A DNA stretch of 64,000 nt, taken from assembly GCA_034440635.1 (NCBI GenBank), contig JAOTON010001528.1, forward strand, positions 482,501 to 546,500, read 5' to 3'. Below, in pieces: positions 35,585 to 47,790 of this stretch. The first letter of the stretch is position 1; every line of letters begins with the position of its first letter. The position numbers were made by a program, and so were the translations under genes. This DNA is from Lepas anatifera. Taxonomy: Eukaryota > Arthropoda > Thecostraca > Lepadidae. The notes under the pieces were generated by a model, which made no database searches, was not told the DNA's origin, and was given only the letters and a program-made list of their open reading frames with translations.

Positions 35585-37002
35585 TAACAATATGTTTGAT
35601 ATTACCTTTGCATTGGACATTCGCCATGACTAAATTTGCGACCATTCACGCAGCACCCATAAAACTATTTGCACAGCACGACACTGTTTGGTTCAAACAT
35701 AGGTATACGAAACCCACCCCTTCCTTCCTTTGTTTGTAGAGATTTCATTAACAGTGATGGGTGTCTTATTTACCGCTGGTATTTTTTGAAACTTGTAGTC
35801 ATTTTTCCATAATCGCATCGACGGACAGACTTTGGAGCTGTCTGGCAGAATTGGCTATGCTTGATTGTGGAATGTACAAGAACTTAATCGTGCTGAAAAA
35901 TGTATGCGTAAGAAAGGCATGCGTACCTTTGGCATCACGTATTTGGTCTTTCACTGGACTTTTTAAAACAATTGTGAGATGTTGCCGGTTTCGCAGTGCT
36001 CTCGATATAGTCGCAGGTGCCCTTGCTGTGAGATGTAGTGAAAACACTTCATTTACATAATTGAATTTTGCTTCGATATAACTTTTGCACTGGAAATTAC
36101 ACCTTCACATTGCTTTGAATTGTGTGCATGGCGGCACCATTTGATGAAGGTAAATATATGTTTGCATTGTGCAGCACAGCTCTCCGTCAGGAGACGTAAA
36201 TTATTCATTCATTTCTCTCGCTTTCATGCTCCAGGCATATGTTCTGGAAAAAGAAGCACGAGCCATCGCAGTGTTGTGTTTGGAGGCATGTTGCATCACA
36301 TAGGCTCCGTGGCCTAATTGTTGGTTATCTCTGCTGTTCAGTAAACCATGTAGAATGAACAGTGCACTGGGAGCGACGCCACTAAATAGCCAGTTCTAAT
36401 CACTACCGACAATGTTACATACAATCGTTTGGTTGGGTCACTTTTGAGGTTGCTCGAGGTCAAAGTATTCCTTACAGGAACTAAGTGGAAACCTAAATTT
36501 TTTGGCATAATAGCTGACAGAGGAGAGCCGTAGAAAAAATGTTCAGCACCATTGGAATGCTCTTGTCGAGCCCGATCGGATTATATATATTATAATCTTG
36601 TCTAGTCAAATTTAAAACTAACCTGCTTTCACCTAGGTCTGTATGAAAAAAAGAATATTAATCAAACTGCAGTGGCAAGTCAGACACGACAACGTAAAAA
36701 TAACACCTCCATCGCAATTCTCGACAATTCTCAATTCTCGCAATTGATCAAAATTTACCGATTGCCCCATGCATTTATAATGGAATGATCGTGACCCTGA
36801 CCTTGTCCCAAGTTATCGATATAAAAATCCTGCTACAAAAAAATTATCTTGCTCGGCGACCTTACTATGTGATGTGAATCTAGCACGATATGTTAAATTT
36901 GATCTTACGGATGCACTTCCAAATTTTTTCGAGGTTAGGTCTCTTGACCTGGCTTGGCGGTCTGACCTGGTATGACCCATACCAAAAACTTTGCCAGGAG
37001 CA
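35585..37002. other. Unannotated AT-rich sequence
   Basis: A plus-strand frame at 35761-36060 and its antisense have no recognisable domain. I see nothing else to support. Confidence 0.45.
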
Positions 37003-37887
37003 GCAAAAATTTCGAGTTAGAGGTAGATGAAGTACGGTAGTGCTGCGCGAAGGTGTTTTTTTACTACCTGTGGAAACCTGAGGAGGCCGGTTGCCCGCCC
37101 CCCCCACCGTGTCAAGGCGCGTGTTAATTTTTATAAACTCTGACACTTGCACGATGAAAATTTCGTAAAGGCAATGCAATATGATTGCAAGCAACCGATT
37201 ACAAAAGCAATCGCTTTGTTTGCCGTATTAAACATTTAATAATTATTGGGGCTTATCGAGCCCAACTGCCAGGGTCATAGGCGCCGCCAACTCTCCCCTG
37301 TTGGAGGGTTGCTCGGGAGCCAGCTTGCTCCTGTTCGGAAGCCGCCGGGCCTTGAACCCGGGTCGGCTGCGTGGAGCCGCTTGCTGCCATTCCACCACCG
37401 CCCCGTATTAAACATAAGGCTGCGCTACCGCAGTGGTCAAAACTCGTCTGCATACCTACCTTAGGTGCAAAAAATTTGGAATTTATAGCAAGAACGAATT
37501 TTTTTAATTTGTTTTATCGAAAAATATTTTATGAAGCAAAATTTTTAGGTGTCTAAAAGGGCAATTTCAACTGCAAAAAAGTCAAGCTAGGTAAAAAAGA
37601 AAATGTCAAACGAGTAAAAATAAAAATGTTTTAACATTTTGAAGTTTTCTTTTTCAAAATAATATACATTTCAAGAAGAGTTCAATGATATACCAAACTT
37701 GTTAATCAGGCAATGCGTTTTTTAGTTAGGAAGCATCAAAGATTAGTCTACAAGGTGACCTCCCGAAAATGCCTCGGGCTATAACTCGGTCACCGTTGGT
37801 CGGAGGGAACTAAGATTCTCACAGGCGTGTTCCTGGCCCAACACTATCCCGGAGACAAAGTTTCAGATTTTTTCTAGACATGGTGTC
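37003..37887 (-). repeat. Dispersed repeat, copy B, with SINE insertion
   Basis: Reverse-complement copy of 28736-29430. It is longer only because of the SINE at 37236-37403, with smaller indels elsewhere. Confidence 0.85.
37236..37403 (-). repeat. tRNA-derived SINE (family A), copy 2
   Basis: About 168 bp, similar to the SINE at 1640-1826, with the same tRNA-like head and AATAATTATTAA tail on the minus strand. It is bounded by the 12-bp duplication CGTATTAAACAT (37224-37235 and 37404-37415). The paralogous locus at 29200-29211 carries this 12-mer once, as the unoccupied site. Confidence 0.95.
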
Positions 37888-37925
37888 AAGCCTTGGTCGA
37901 TCTGTCCTGGAATCCCCCCACTTAC

Positions 37926-38115
37926 CAGCCTCCGACTGCTTCCAGCAGAAATCAGTGTAGCGGCTGATCTGCGGGCTGCAATGGTGTACTACCGCTCCAT
38001 ACAGGTCAAGCACAAGGTTTTCAGATATCTGCGAATGCCGAGGGCCTTTCAACTGAGGTCCAGGTCGTCAAGGGGAAAAGTGCCGTGAGCGAGGGCTTCG
38101 AGCGATGTGCTGCCA
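37926..38115 (-). pseudogene. Broken exon of a ubiquitin-specific protease (USP) gene
   Basis: The segment follows a strong acceptor (ATCTTTTTACCTACAG) and ends at a strong donor (GGCTG|GTAAGTGG). The first half reads in one frame as a stretch ending GTFPLDDLDLS, the FPL-x-LDLS signature that precedes the histidine box in USP catalytic domains, and then hits a stop. After a frame change the sequence reads LVLDLYGAVVHHCSP and SRYTDFCWKQ, which lines up with the USP box Y-x-L-Y-x-V-x-H-x-G-x-x-x-G-H-Y-T. The catalytic histidine position is arginine (SRYT instead of GHYT). The frameshift plus the lost histidine point to a dead copy. No other exons were found nearby. Confidence 0.55.
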
Positions 38116-38666
38116 CTGTAGGTAAAAAGATTAAGTTGCATAATCACCATACTTGGCATACGCCAGGCATCGAACTTAAGTTTTTAATTGGCTTGCATCC
38201 TCGAATCCTGGATGCATAAAATAGCAAAAACAGTGAAAATGTATTAGAAGATTCCTTAGAATCTTCATGAAACGTATTGATTGGAGAAGCTCTTGATCAT
38301 GATGTGAGCTGATACCTGGAATTTCAAATTTCGTCAAACTTCAGAATAACGTTTGTGCTTTTGTTTTATTATGAATCCGGATTTGAGGAGATAGGTTAAT
38401 GACCATCTCTTCTGCGTATAATTATGCTCCTCAGTGCAACATCCCGAAATCTATCAATCTTTGAAAGGAGTCTCTTCCGAAGAGGAAGAAATACTTATGG
38501 TATTTTTCACTTTTCGAGCACGATTGGCTCTGAAGCAATTTGGTAGGCACACAAATGGCTTTTCATGGCGATATCTTAGAAGTTCTCTGGTTTAAAGCGG
38601 TCTTCTTTAGATTGATTAACGCCAAAACCACGCTGAACGTTTTTTGTTTTGCTTGCCGACATTTTT
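38116..38666. other. Unannotated sequence
   Basis: No supported feature; possibly intron of the dead USP locus. Confidence 0.4.
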
Positions 38667-38736
38667 GGGACCCTTTTCGCGGAATTTCAGGGGCCTTTTT
38701 GGCCGCCCCCCTGAGCGAAATCCTGGCTACGCCCCT
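38667..38736. repeat. GGGCC-family MITE, 3' end only
   Basis: GGGACCCTTTTCGCGG followed by CCCCCTGAGCGAAATCCTGG and CTACGCCCCT, matching the terminus of the elements at 2706-2886 and 57597-57892. Confidence 0.7.
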
Positions 38737-39858
38737 GATGTTTCTCTTTATGCTGTCGTAAACGACAGTTTTCGGATTTGGGTACCTGCAAAGTTGTTTA
38801 ATATCCACGTCAGTATAATGGGTCCATTAAGAGTGCCTTCCTTGGACAAAAATAATCCATCGCGTTCGCCTATGGCTTTTGGGTCTCGCCATGGAGTTTT
38901 AGTTACCGCGGTATTGCGTCAGAAACATAACATGTGCTCTTAGGTGAACACAAGAAAGGTGACATGTGCATCAATTTGAGTCCCGAATTAGGTTTGTGCC
39001 TTTTCACCGTCGCACGCAGAACAAAACAGCATGTCCTTTCCTCTTCCAGTGCATCATTCACTTGTACTTCGGCAACGCTCTCTATGAATCCTCACTCTCT
39101 ATATTTCGTCAGACGCATAAGTTTTACTTTTCTGTACGTTTCCCTCTTCCATCCCTCGGCTACCTTCGGGCCGGGCCCGAATCCTCTCCACTCGGCATAA
39201 GCCCATCGCGATACTCCTGACTTCAGCGAACTCGGCCGCCGGCTCTCACAATACAAGTGAACGCGCCTCCACCAATCACTGAGCGAAATTTTCACTAAGT
39301 TACAACCTCGTAACGAGGGCTGCAGAACCCTAAAGTTTGTGTTCTAAATGTCTGCATCATTAGCAAGCATTTACCAATTTGTACTCCAAAAACTAACATT
39401 GCGGGCCCCAAAGTTAGCACGAGAACAAAGCTTTGACCAGGGTTGATATGGTATTAATCATCGGCCATCGTATTGCAACGAAGTGCCTACAATGCTTAAA
39501 ATGCAATAACCAAGTCTGTACGAAGTCTTTACCATGGCCTACAAATGTGCTAGCATTTCTTACTCTAGTAACTTATCGCAAGAACGAGGCTTTGGCCATG
39601 GTTTAGTTGGTGTTAAATGAGTCACCATCCTATCGTAACTAGATGATTACCATGCTTGGAATGCAGAGACCAGGTCTAGACAAAGTCTTCAGTCGGCATC
39701 ATTCTAGTGACTGAATTAGGAAAGTACGATTTTGGGTGAATTATAAACCAGTGAAAAGGTCTACAAAACGTTCGAAGTATATCATTGATCACTATTTGAA
39801 CCCCAATAAAACTCCTCGTTCCTGCTGAAAAACACTGATCGCGTCTGAGGTAACTCCC
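38737..39858. other. Unannotated sequence
   Basis: No supported exon or repeat boundary was seen. Confidence 0.45.
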
Positions 39859-40889
39859 TTAACCCGCGCCCCACCGGGGGACCGGCGCCACCTTCGCCCC
39901 ACCGGGGGCCATCGATGGCCCCCCTCTAACTCCGAAAATATGAGCGTTAGCGCAAATCTGCAAAGTGCAATGGAAAGCTCGCGTGAATTCAGTAAGAAAT
40001 TACTTCACATGTTTTAGTGCTCAGGTCAATGGTTTGACCTCCAGAGGTCAAATTAGGTCAAGATCGGCTATTTTCACTCAAATATGCAATGATTAAGCAA
40101 ACTGGGCATAACTCTTATGTCATTAGAGCTATTGAGGCCTGGTAAAGTACATTTGATAGGAAATTGCCAGTACTTTTTCCGTTATGTGGAACGTAAAGAC
40201 CTCCCGCCAGTGGTTTGACCTCCAGAGGTCACCTCGTGACCTAAGATGACCTGAGGTCACGAAAGGTCAGAAAGTGACCTTGTCGTATATTAAATGAAAG
40301 CCAGTGACAAGACAAACACGGTGGTGTTTGTTTCACCGCTCTAGCTTAATTAGGTCAAAAGTTATTGTCAAAATACTGTTTTTGACCTCTGGTGACCTTG
40401 GATGACCTTGGAAAAGTCAAAGGGCAAATATGACCCCTGGGATCCGTGAAAGGGTGTCCAAAAACGCTGTTCTGAGCAGTCTGAGTATTTGCAATCATTT
40501 TTGTGGCTTTTATATCATGAAACAGCTTTTCCCCATGCTTTTCCAATGGGAGAGGTCGCCTCGTGACCTGACCTTAGGGCACGAAATCGAAAAATCCCGG
40601 ATATACACCTTGTAGACCCTGGAGGGGTTATGAAGTGTAGGAAGTTTCAAATTGATCCACTTTGAAATGTAGCTCTTACAGAGCTCTAAAGTTGAAGTGA
40701 GGTGACCTTGGTTGACCTCGTCTGGTGACCTGACCTTGGGTGACCCGGGGTAAAAAATTTCAGGGATGATGGGAAAATGATGCAGTGAGAGGTAGAGCCC
40801 TCAACCGCGGTGCTGCGCCTCGTCGTTTTTCTGCTATCCTGGAAAAACCTTAGGGGGCCATCGATGGCCCCCGGTGGGGCGAGGGTTAA
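39859..40889. mobile_element. TTAA-flanked MITE with CCC ends (family F3)
   Basis: TTAA stands at both ends. The right end read inward is TTAACCCTCGCCCCACCGGG followed by GGCCATCGATGGCCCCC. The left end has TTAACCCGCGCCCCACCGGG, an insertion, then the same GGCCATCGATGGCCCCC. The interior is non-coding and dense in TGACCTC/GAGGTCA words. TTAA targets and CCC-starting termini are features of piggyBac transposons. Confidence 0.8.
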
Positions 40890-43599
40890 AACATGTTTCC
40901 TTTAGCTGTTTTTCTTTTGACAAGAGCGATCAATTTATTAAGAGAAATCAAACACATGACCATCACAGATCGTAGTAGTTGCAAAATCTTTGCACGAATG
41001 AAAATAACACACGAACATCCTACGGCAATCATCTTGGCTATCTGAGCCACTCCAGCTCAATCACCTGAGCCTCTCCAGCTCAGCCATCTCCCATCACCAT
41101 CGCATCCCGAAATTCTTAGATGATTCCAGAGGACGTTCATGTCCTTTGCAGCGAGGACATTGAAGGCCAAGAAGCGAGCTGTTGTTTTGGTCCCTTTATT
41201 TTCCAGACTGAAGACGAACTGGCATATGATCCACATAAGGAGGGCTTCAATTGGCCCATTCACCACCACCACCTCCACGTCATCCCACATACTGTGTGCG
41301 CTCGCAGTGTCGCACCCACAGCCTGGATGTTATCATATACTCGCCGAACACACACACCAGGGCCTTGGGAGCTCGGGCTGAAAATGAGACGCGAGGCGGT
41401 TAGGACACGGTCATCGGAAAACCGGACTGCAGATGTATTTTTTGTTTGCGTTCGAAAGCTCTTGACGAGACGAATAACCATTATGCGAACTTTTTTGATT
41501 AAGTCAATATTGAGGTCACCAGAACTCAAAGAAGGTTCCAAACAGTGGCCGAATCAGGGGAGGGGGCGAAAAAGGCAGTTGATCCCCCAAACGAAGAAGT
41601 TGAGTGAAGAACCATATTCCCCCTAAAGCTGTCGACTTTTAGTCCTTTTTTCCCCGGCTCCTGCTCCTTAAGTCTATAAGCAAGGTTTTGGTGCTTTAAC
41701 TGAACCATCCAACTTCAAACAGAACCAGTCAACTTCAGTGCAAGCATTGGACCTAGGTCCTCTTGAAATCAAAAACCGCTTTTGAGTGAATGACCCTTGA
41801 ATAGCAAAAGCAAACATCTTGTGGCTAAATCTTTTACCGGGCTATTTTTATTGACTTTGGTTGCCCCCCCCGAACCTACCGGCCAGATCCACCACTGGTT
41901 CCATATGCCTGAGAATCCCTGGCTACACCCATAAAGCCATTTGTATGCAATGGAAGAAGTTTCGAAACACGTAGGTATGTACCTAATTGGACACTTCGCA
42001 TTCCAATGCAGCTGCTTACCTTGCAAGTTCAATCCATTTCAAGTTCACACCACTTTAGCGACTGCCTGCTCCCAATGTCATAGGGCACTGACACAGAAAA
42101 AGACTGGTCTAGAATATGCCCAAGTAGGCTGTGCGCTAACCAAAGAAACTTTTCCACCGCAATCCGCTAGCTGTACTAACACCGTCCCGCGCACACTCCC
42201 CGTGGCCTGCGTCCTTAAGACTGAGGGAGGCGTTTGTTTGATCACGACACGAATGAAAAATGCAGTAGCGCACGTGCATCTTACACTTCCGGTGCTTCCG
42301 CGACACAAGAAATACCAGGTCAAAATGTGTACGGAATTTGTAAGGATACGACCATCTTGCCAATGTATTAGCAAGGCTGTCCTACTGCCGGCTTTGATCA
42401 TACGGGACAGCGTTGCTACCCTTGTACTGGCTTATTTGCGTGTTCATATCATTATGAGAGGACGACTAATGTTCGTTTTAAAACACTGCCTTAACTACTT
42501 TTTGCTTTGCGCGAACTGGGCTTTGTCCTTCTTTAGCGTTGGTTGTGCTCTAGTAAACCCCAATATCAGGGCTGTATTCGTATAGACATTGTAAAAATTT
42601 CTCTCAGTGATCAGCGGGCGCCATCCGCTGGGTGCCGATTTCCTGCAGGCACAGAGGTTAAAGAGGTCACGCTGGGCATCAGCGCGGAGTTAAAGCCTCG
42701 GTGGGGAGGGGTCGTGTGGCGGATTATAAAACATACATGCGTGTTGTTGAGAATGTTGGTGGCTGTGTCTGCTGTTAGACTGGCCATTAGGCTGAGGGAA
42801 GGGGGCAGATGTAGGAGACATTCTGCGCACGTGGATGGATATATGGATTAGGTGTTTGTGCAGTGTGAGGTGTCGAAAGCACTGGCAAAACATGAGTATA
42901 AATTCATTAAATGAGTTTGGTACGTGAATACACTTGGCGGGCAAAATTGCTGGCATTGATTTCGAGTCCTTAGTATTTTCCTGTATCAGGCTACACGATG
43001 AAACTTTTCAATGCTTCTTTTAGTTGACATACACTTACTGGCGATACAAAACGCACCGTATATGTGACAATGTGATAGACGCCTGGCTAACAATTTATGC
43101 GTATACAACACCAGAAGTGGCAGAGGGATTAGGAGTTCTGACCGTGTAGACAAGGGGGTCCAAGGGAAATCACAGGATGCACTAGGTAATCGACTGGGTA
43201 GGTATGCATATTTTAATGACATGAACATCACTGTATTCCTTTAGTATGGGTCATCATCCTGTTGATGCCACCGTCACCCGGCCTCAAGGTAGCCAGAAGC
43301 CACTGTGCACGTCCGTCTAACCACTTTTTCCCACTTTCTATTTTCACCCCTAAATATTAGTTTGTATTGTTTGTATTGTATGCTGCAATATTCCGTTATT
43401 GCTCCCCCGGGTGACATCGCGTTCCTAGGTAGTTATTGTTTATTTTGATCATTAGTTGTTAGTTGGCAATAGTCGTGTACCATTATTAGATCAAGACGTT
43501 CAACACTCAGCTTTCGAACTTTACCTTATTTGGTGGAGCTAATGCAGTGAGTTACTTCATAAGTTGTGTCAAATATTGAACATTGTGAATACTAGCAAA
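40890..43599. other. Unannotated sequence with unassigned open frames
   Basis: Contains a minus-strand frame at 41057-41290 with a hydrophobic, protein-like composition and a 212-codon plus-strand frame at 41950-42585. On the minus strand a segment at about 42020-42087 is bounded by TTTTTCTGTGTCAG and AAG|GTAAGC but has stops in all frames, so it could only be non-coding exon sequence. Confidence 0.4.
41950..42585 (+). CDS. Unassigned open reading frame, 212 codons from its first ATG
   Basis: The longest non-repeat open frame in the window apart from those in GC-rich DNA. From ATG at 41950 the product is cysteine-rich in its first half (for example ACSQCHRAL) and hydrophobic near its C-terminus. 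I recognise no domain. A second open frame runs antisense at 42078-42401, and there is no clear promoter or splice signal. A frame this long is only mildly unlikely by chance in 64 kb, so it may not be a gene. Confidence 0.15.
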   Translation: MEEVSKHVGMYLIGHFAFQCSCLPCKFNPFQVHTTLATACSQCHRALTQKKTGLEYAQVGCALTKETFPPQSASCTNTVPRTLPVACVLKTEGGVCLITTRMKNAVAHVHLTLPVLPRHKKYQVKMCTEFVRIRPSCQCISKAVLLPALIIRDSVATLVLAYLRVHIIMRGRLMFVLKHCLNYFLLCANWALSFFSVGCALVNPNIRAVFV

Positions 43600-44046
43600 A
43601 GAAAGAACATTTTCCATAACAGCATTTTCAGGGTCATTGGCCCAGTGCTTCCGGTCAAATGGCGTAAGACAGTATGAAGTATGCAATGTTATGACGTCAT
43701 AGTTAAGGTAACTCAGTGTAAAACTCAAGGGCAAAGATCAAGGTCAAAGTTCATGAGTCAAGGTCAATCCTGATTTCCCGATCAACGGGTGCTATAATGC
43801 TTGTTATAGTGTATGTACATTATAGGGAATATGTCCTATTGTGACCATAATGGTCAAGTACCTTGAACAATCCTGACCTAAAAATTTCATAAAATATTAT
43901 TTTGGACCTCCCTTCTATGATACTGGTCCGCTTTTAGTATGGTCTCTGCCTTCTTCCTCAAAAGCACGGCATTTCCCAATAGTTCCCCAGCGCGGCCAAG
44001 GCTTGATATTTATGACCTCATTTGACCTCAAAGATGTCAAATAAAA
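43600..44046 (-). mobile_element. TTAA-type MITE, family F2, partial inverted copy
   Basis: The reverse complement follows the interior of the F2 copies at 18046 and 50359: GACGTCATAA-type words, GGTCAAGGTC repeats and a GGCCGCGCTGGGGAACTATTGG-like segment here read in reverse. Termini are missing. Confidence 0.65.
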
Positions 44047-46932
44047 TTCCATTGAGATTCCAGCGAGATTCCATGTCTCATTTCAAATTACTTAAAGGCG
44101 TCGAATTCCCGAAGTCTTTCGAGCTTCCCTGGCTGTTCTGTTAATGTTGAAGCATTACCCTGTAACTGATTTGCATGTTTATAAAATAAGCCGCAGCCGA
44201 AAAGAAGACGTTCTTTTTCCTTCCAAATCCAGATCAAAACCCATATCGCACCATCATGGATGTAAAGTGAACTCGTGTAAAGCACGGGATTGGCGCAAAA
44301 GTTATTAAAGGCATAAATCGAGGTGCTTCTTTCACACACCATACTTCTCTATTACTTATTCTGGCGTCGGAACAATCACCGGGTTACCGGCTGATTAGCG
44401 TCCTTACACAGTGACTGTGCACATGGCTTAATCCCGTTGACAGGTGGTAAATGCAGGTTCCCAAGAGTTTGAACCCATTTATTATCTTATAACGTTAAGT
44501 CCAGCCGTCTTATCGGTACTGGTACCGGTTACTTGCAAAAATCCCTAGGACAGCCGCTCGTGTTAAATAATAAGAAAATATCACATGGAAAATAATTGCG
44601 CGCAAGAAAGAAGGGAGCAGCATTTACAAAAATTTCCCATCAACTCAAAATCCTTTCACCAGTTCACCAGTCCCATCAGCTCACTGTTACCATACTGATG
44701 CATGGCCGCAATGAACAACTGACGTCATTGCAGCGCCAGCTCCTCCGTTGAACTACATCACGGTGACAAAGCGCCCCTTATCGGCTGTCAACGCCTCCTC
44801 CATGGAAACAGCGAGCTCACAAAGAACAGCTCATTTGCCAGAACACTAACCGTGTGTGGTTCAAAGCCACCCCGTGTCACTGCTGGCTCACAAATGACGT
44901 CACAGGTGCTCATGTTTACATTTGACCTGACCGTCACCAAGCCGACGCTTACCAGTGAGGGGTGAGATCATTGTGGGCGGGACCAGGGAAATAGGACCAT
45001 CAATTACACCACACTAAAAAAGGGTGCGCCGCAATTATGAATAAGATAAACATCGGGACTCCGCTTGGTGGAGCTTCGGTGACGAATAAGCACCGTTCGA
45101 GAAATGAATGGAGCTGAGGTCTTCAGAGATCGTAACAAATTGCGCCCCTTGTCCCAGATGGTCTTCCCTGACCGAAGGCCCCTCCACTGATCGGAACTCC
45201 CGGATCAGCTTGTTGACAAGGTTACTGCGGCGAGAAATCTTGTTTGAGAGAAGATGTACACAGTCCCAATAAGGTCTAGTATAACCCGCCAAGTTCACCC
45301 ATTCTAAACGGCTATACTTATTGGGAACAGTTTCAAATGCTAACCAAAGGCAGTGTTAGAGCCAGAACAACTGCACGTGAAGTTTGAACCATCTTGGTTT
45401 GCTCGCAAGCTGCAATCATTTCCGGAAAAGGGGTGACAGATCATCATGATTGATTTCGTGTAAGAACTTAGCAACAAGTTCACGCTAAACATAGGCCAGT
45501 ATTCATGCTATTTGTTTGCGCAGGCCCCACAGTGATAGTAGCCAGTCATGCCAGCAAAGCTATATTTCGTCACTCCGGATGTCGTAGCTTATTTCAATCG
45601 TGCTGGCAGCAGGCGATATTCATATTAATCATGCTAGTTGTTGATAGGTCAGTGCTTACCTGTAACTACTTTGCAGAAAGCATGGGTGCACAGCGGAGGT
45701 GGAAAAACGTCCTCCCCTTCATAATTTCCACACATAACATTGTACAGAAAAATTCCAGCACTCAATCTCCACCTCTTCTCCCCCGTTGGAGGCTCAGCCC
45801 AGAATAGAGCCAATGATCAGACCATAGTTTGCTGCAATAATTCGCGGTAGCTCGCATGTTACCTACGTCAACGGATAAACTGTCCAGGAAGTAACTAGTA
45901 AACAGTGTCCTTGCATTGAAAGCATACCGGCAAAACCCCTTTTAACATGCCATGACGCTGTGGGGAAGCCACAGCAACCCCATTTTTGGAAGGGCATCGT
46001 CATTCCACTTTAACTCGGTACACTTATTTAACAACTGTCAGCATTCCTTTCTTTTGGCGAGTTTTGCCGGTCAAAACGGGCATGCTTTCTATTGAACTCA
46101 TGCCCACTGTACTTTTAACCCCTGTGTTTTAAAGCTTTCTCAAGCTAATGTACAAGTTAGGCTACATCGGTTCCAAAGCCAGTCCTGGAAGCAGTTTTTT
46201 TCCTTCCTCCAACAGTGCAGGTGGTCCACTCTCACTTGGACATGTTCCAGCGGATGCCTGCCCGTTTGTGCACCCAATTAGAAAGACAGCAGTGGTGAGG
46301 CAAGCTGACGCTGGTGAGAACCCTTGACTTCTTGATGTTTTTATTGATTTGTTAATTTTGAATGGGTGAGGGAACCAAAATTTGGAGTAATGGGGGCTAA
46401 CACAGTCAAGAATATGGAATACCTAGGCCAGGCGCATGGGCTCAAAGGCGGAGAGAACAAAAGACTCGTCCTTTACTTTTCGACCCCACCGGGCCAGCCC
46501 CCCCTCCAATATTGTACATTGCAGCCAACTTGGTAAATACGTTCAAATATATGGCTGAAGTAGGGACGGGATATCACAGAGAGCCCATTTTTGTGTCTTA
46601 GAAGGGATAGTTTTCTATCAGTAAAGAGTTGAAGCTTCACTCACAGCCCTTGCTTCCTTTTTTGTTTGGTGGCAGCGTTTTTGACTAGGTGGCTCACATT
46701 CAACAGTAAATTATATTCTTATAGCAAACCATGAACTTGAAACTACGTATTTGACAGCAAGTTTGCAATTGCATAGTTTCATTTGCACAAGAGTACTAAA
46801 TGGGCCTGTTTTGAAGTATCTACAATTATGTTGAATTTTTATCCCGATGAAGGGGTGAAGCCCTTCCGGGTAGTGGAGGGACTAAAACTCGACTGATAAA
46901 GGTATGGTTTGCAAAGGCATCTTACTGCAACG
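44047..46932. other. Mostly unannotated, with two coding-like traces
   Basis: On the minus strand, 45013-44953 is a possible 61-base exon (acceptor CCCTTTTTTAG, donor CACTG|GTAAGC, one open frame), but no partner exon was found. The rest shows nothing supported. CRE-like TGACGTCA words lie near 44895. Confidence 0.35.
45035..45315 (-). pseudogene. Possible SGNH-hydrolase-like fragment
   Basis: An open frame of about 90 codons on the minus strand. Its start reads LEWVNLAGYTRPYWDCVHLL, followed about 15 residues later by NLVNKLIREF. The D-x-x-H spacing in YWDCVH and the following helix resemble the last catalytic block of SGNH/GDSL hydrolases (usually DGVH), a fold also used as an ORF1 esterase in CR1 LINEs. 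The GDS and GxND blocks are not visible, so this would be a fragment. Weak evidence. Confidence 0.25.
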
Positions 46933-47790
46933 TCAACACTAGCATTGGGGAGGGGTCTAGCAGTAACACGCACTGGAGGGGCTGGTGACCTCCCTGATAT
47001 CTCAGAGATGAAAATAGGTAGAAAAGCGCCTGCTCGGGATTTTGTTAAAACAGTGTGGACCTACTTTACAGTCAAATTTTACTAACCCAGGTCGATAGCT
47101 TCAGGCTCTATCGATGCCGTAAATTCCAAATATCGGCCGTGCTTGAGACATATTGCAGTATGCCTAGATTGCATAAAATAACGCACGATCCACTTCAAAC
47201 AGAATATGACCGCGGAGGTATGGTCCCATGCAGAGATTTCTGAATTTTAGTGTCAAGGTCACCTGAGGTCATTAACCTATGGCGTTATGCTATGATATTT
47301 CTCCGTAGTGTACACTCAGTGCTAAAGCCACGGCTGGGGATCTCTTCTCGATCCAGGGGGGCGGTCCTGGGTGGGTGAACGCTAGCACGGCAATGCAAGC
47401 CCTATACAAAGCCTATGGGAGACCCAAAATCCAGGGGGTCCTGACCCCTCAACCCCCCCCCACCTCCCACAGGATTTCCACCCATGGCTAAAGCCATTAC
47501 AGCCGTTGGATTGGATATGAGATTACGGTTTTGACCTTGAACCATGACATTTGAAATAGACCTTTGACCTTGGCATAAATATTGGGTAACTTTAACTATG
47601 ACGTCATATTATAGTAAGCGTCACACTAAATCATATGGCTGAAAGCACCGGGGTCAATGATCTTAAATTCAAGAATAATTTTGACCGTATAGATTTATTA
47701 TGGTTAAGTATAGATTGTTTCAAATGCTAGCCAGTAGCTTGCGTCTTAACATTTCACGGTTCTCCGGCCATCTCGAAAAAATAGGCGACA
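46933..47790 (+). mobile_element. TTAA-type MITE, family F2, copy b, with an insertion
   Basis: Start and interior align with the F2 copies at 18046 and 50359 (AGGGGTCTAGCAGTAACACG, GGTCACCTGAGGTCATTAAC). The right part follows the family up to CATCTCGAAAAAATAGG and is then lost. A 156-bp element with its own target duplication interrupts it at 47331-47486. Confidence 0.7.
47331..47486. mobile_element. Small MITE-like insertion inside F2 copy b
   Basis: A 156-bp GC-rich segment is bounded by the 10-bp direct repeat GCTAAAGCCA (47321-47330 and 47487-47496). Its ends are loosely inverted (CGGCTGGGGA at the left, TCCACCCATG at the right). Neither neighbouring F2 copy has it, so the insertion is younger than the F2 copy. 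Confidence 0.75.

Noticed and set aside
42020..42087. Splice-bounded segment on the minus strand
   Set aside because: All three frames contain stops. It could only be untranslated exon sequence, and nothing else supports it.
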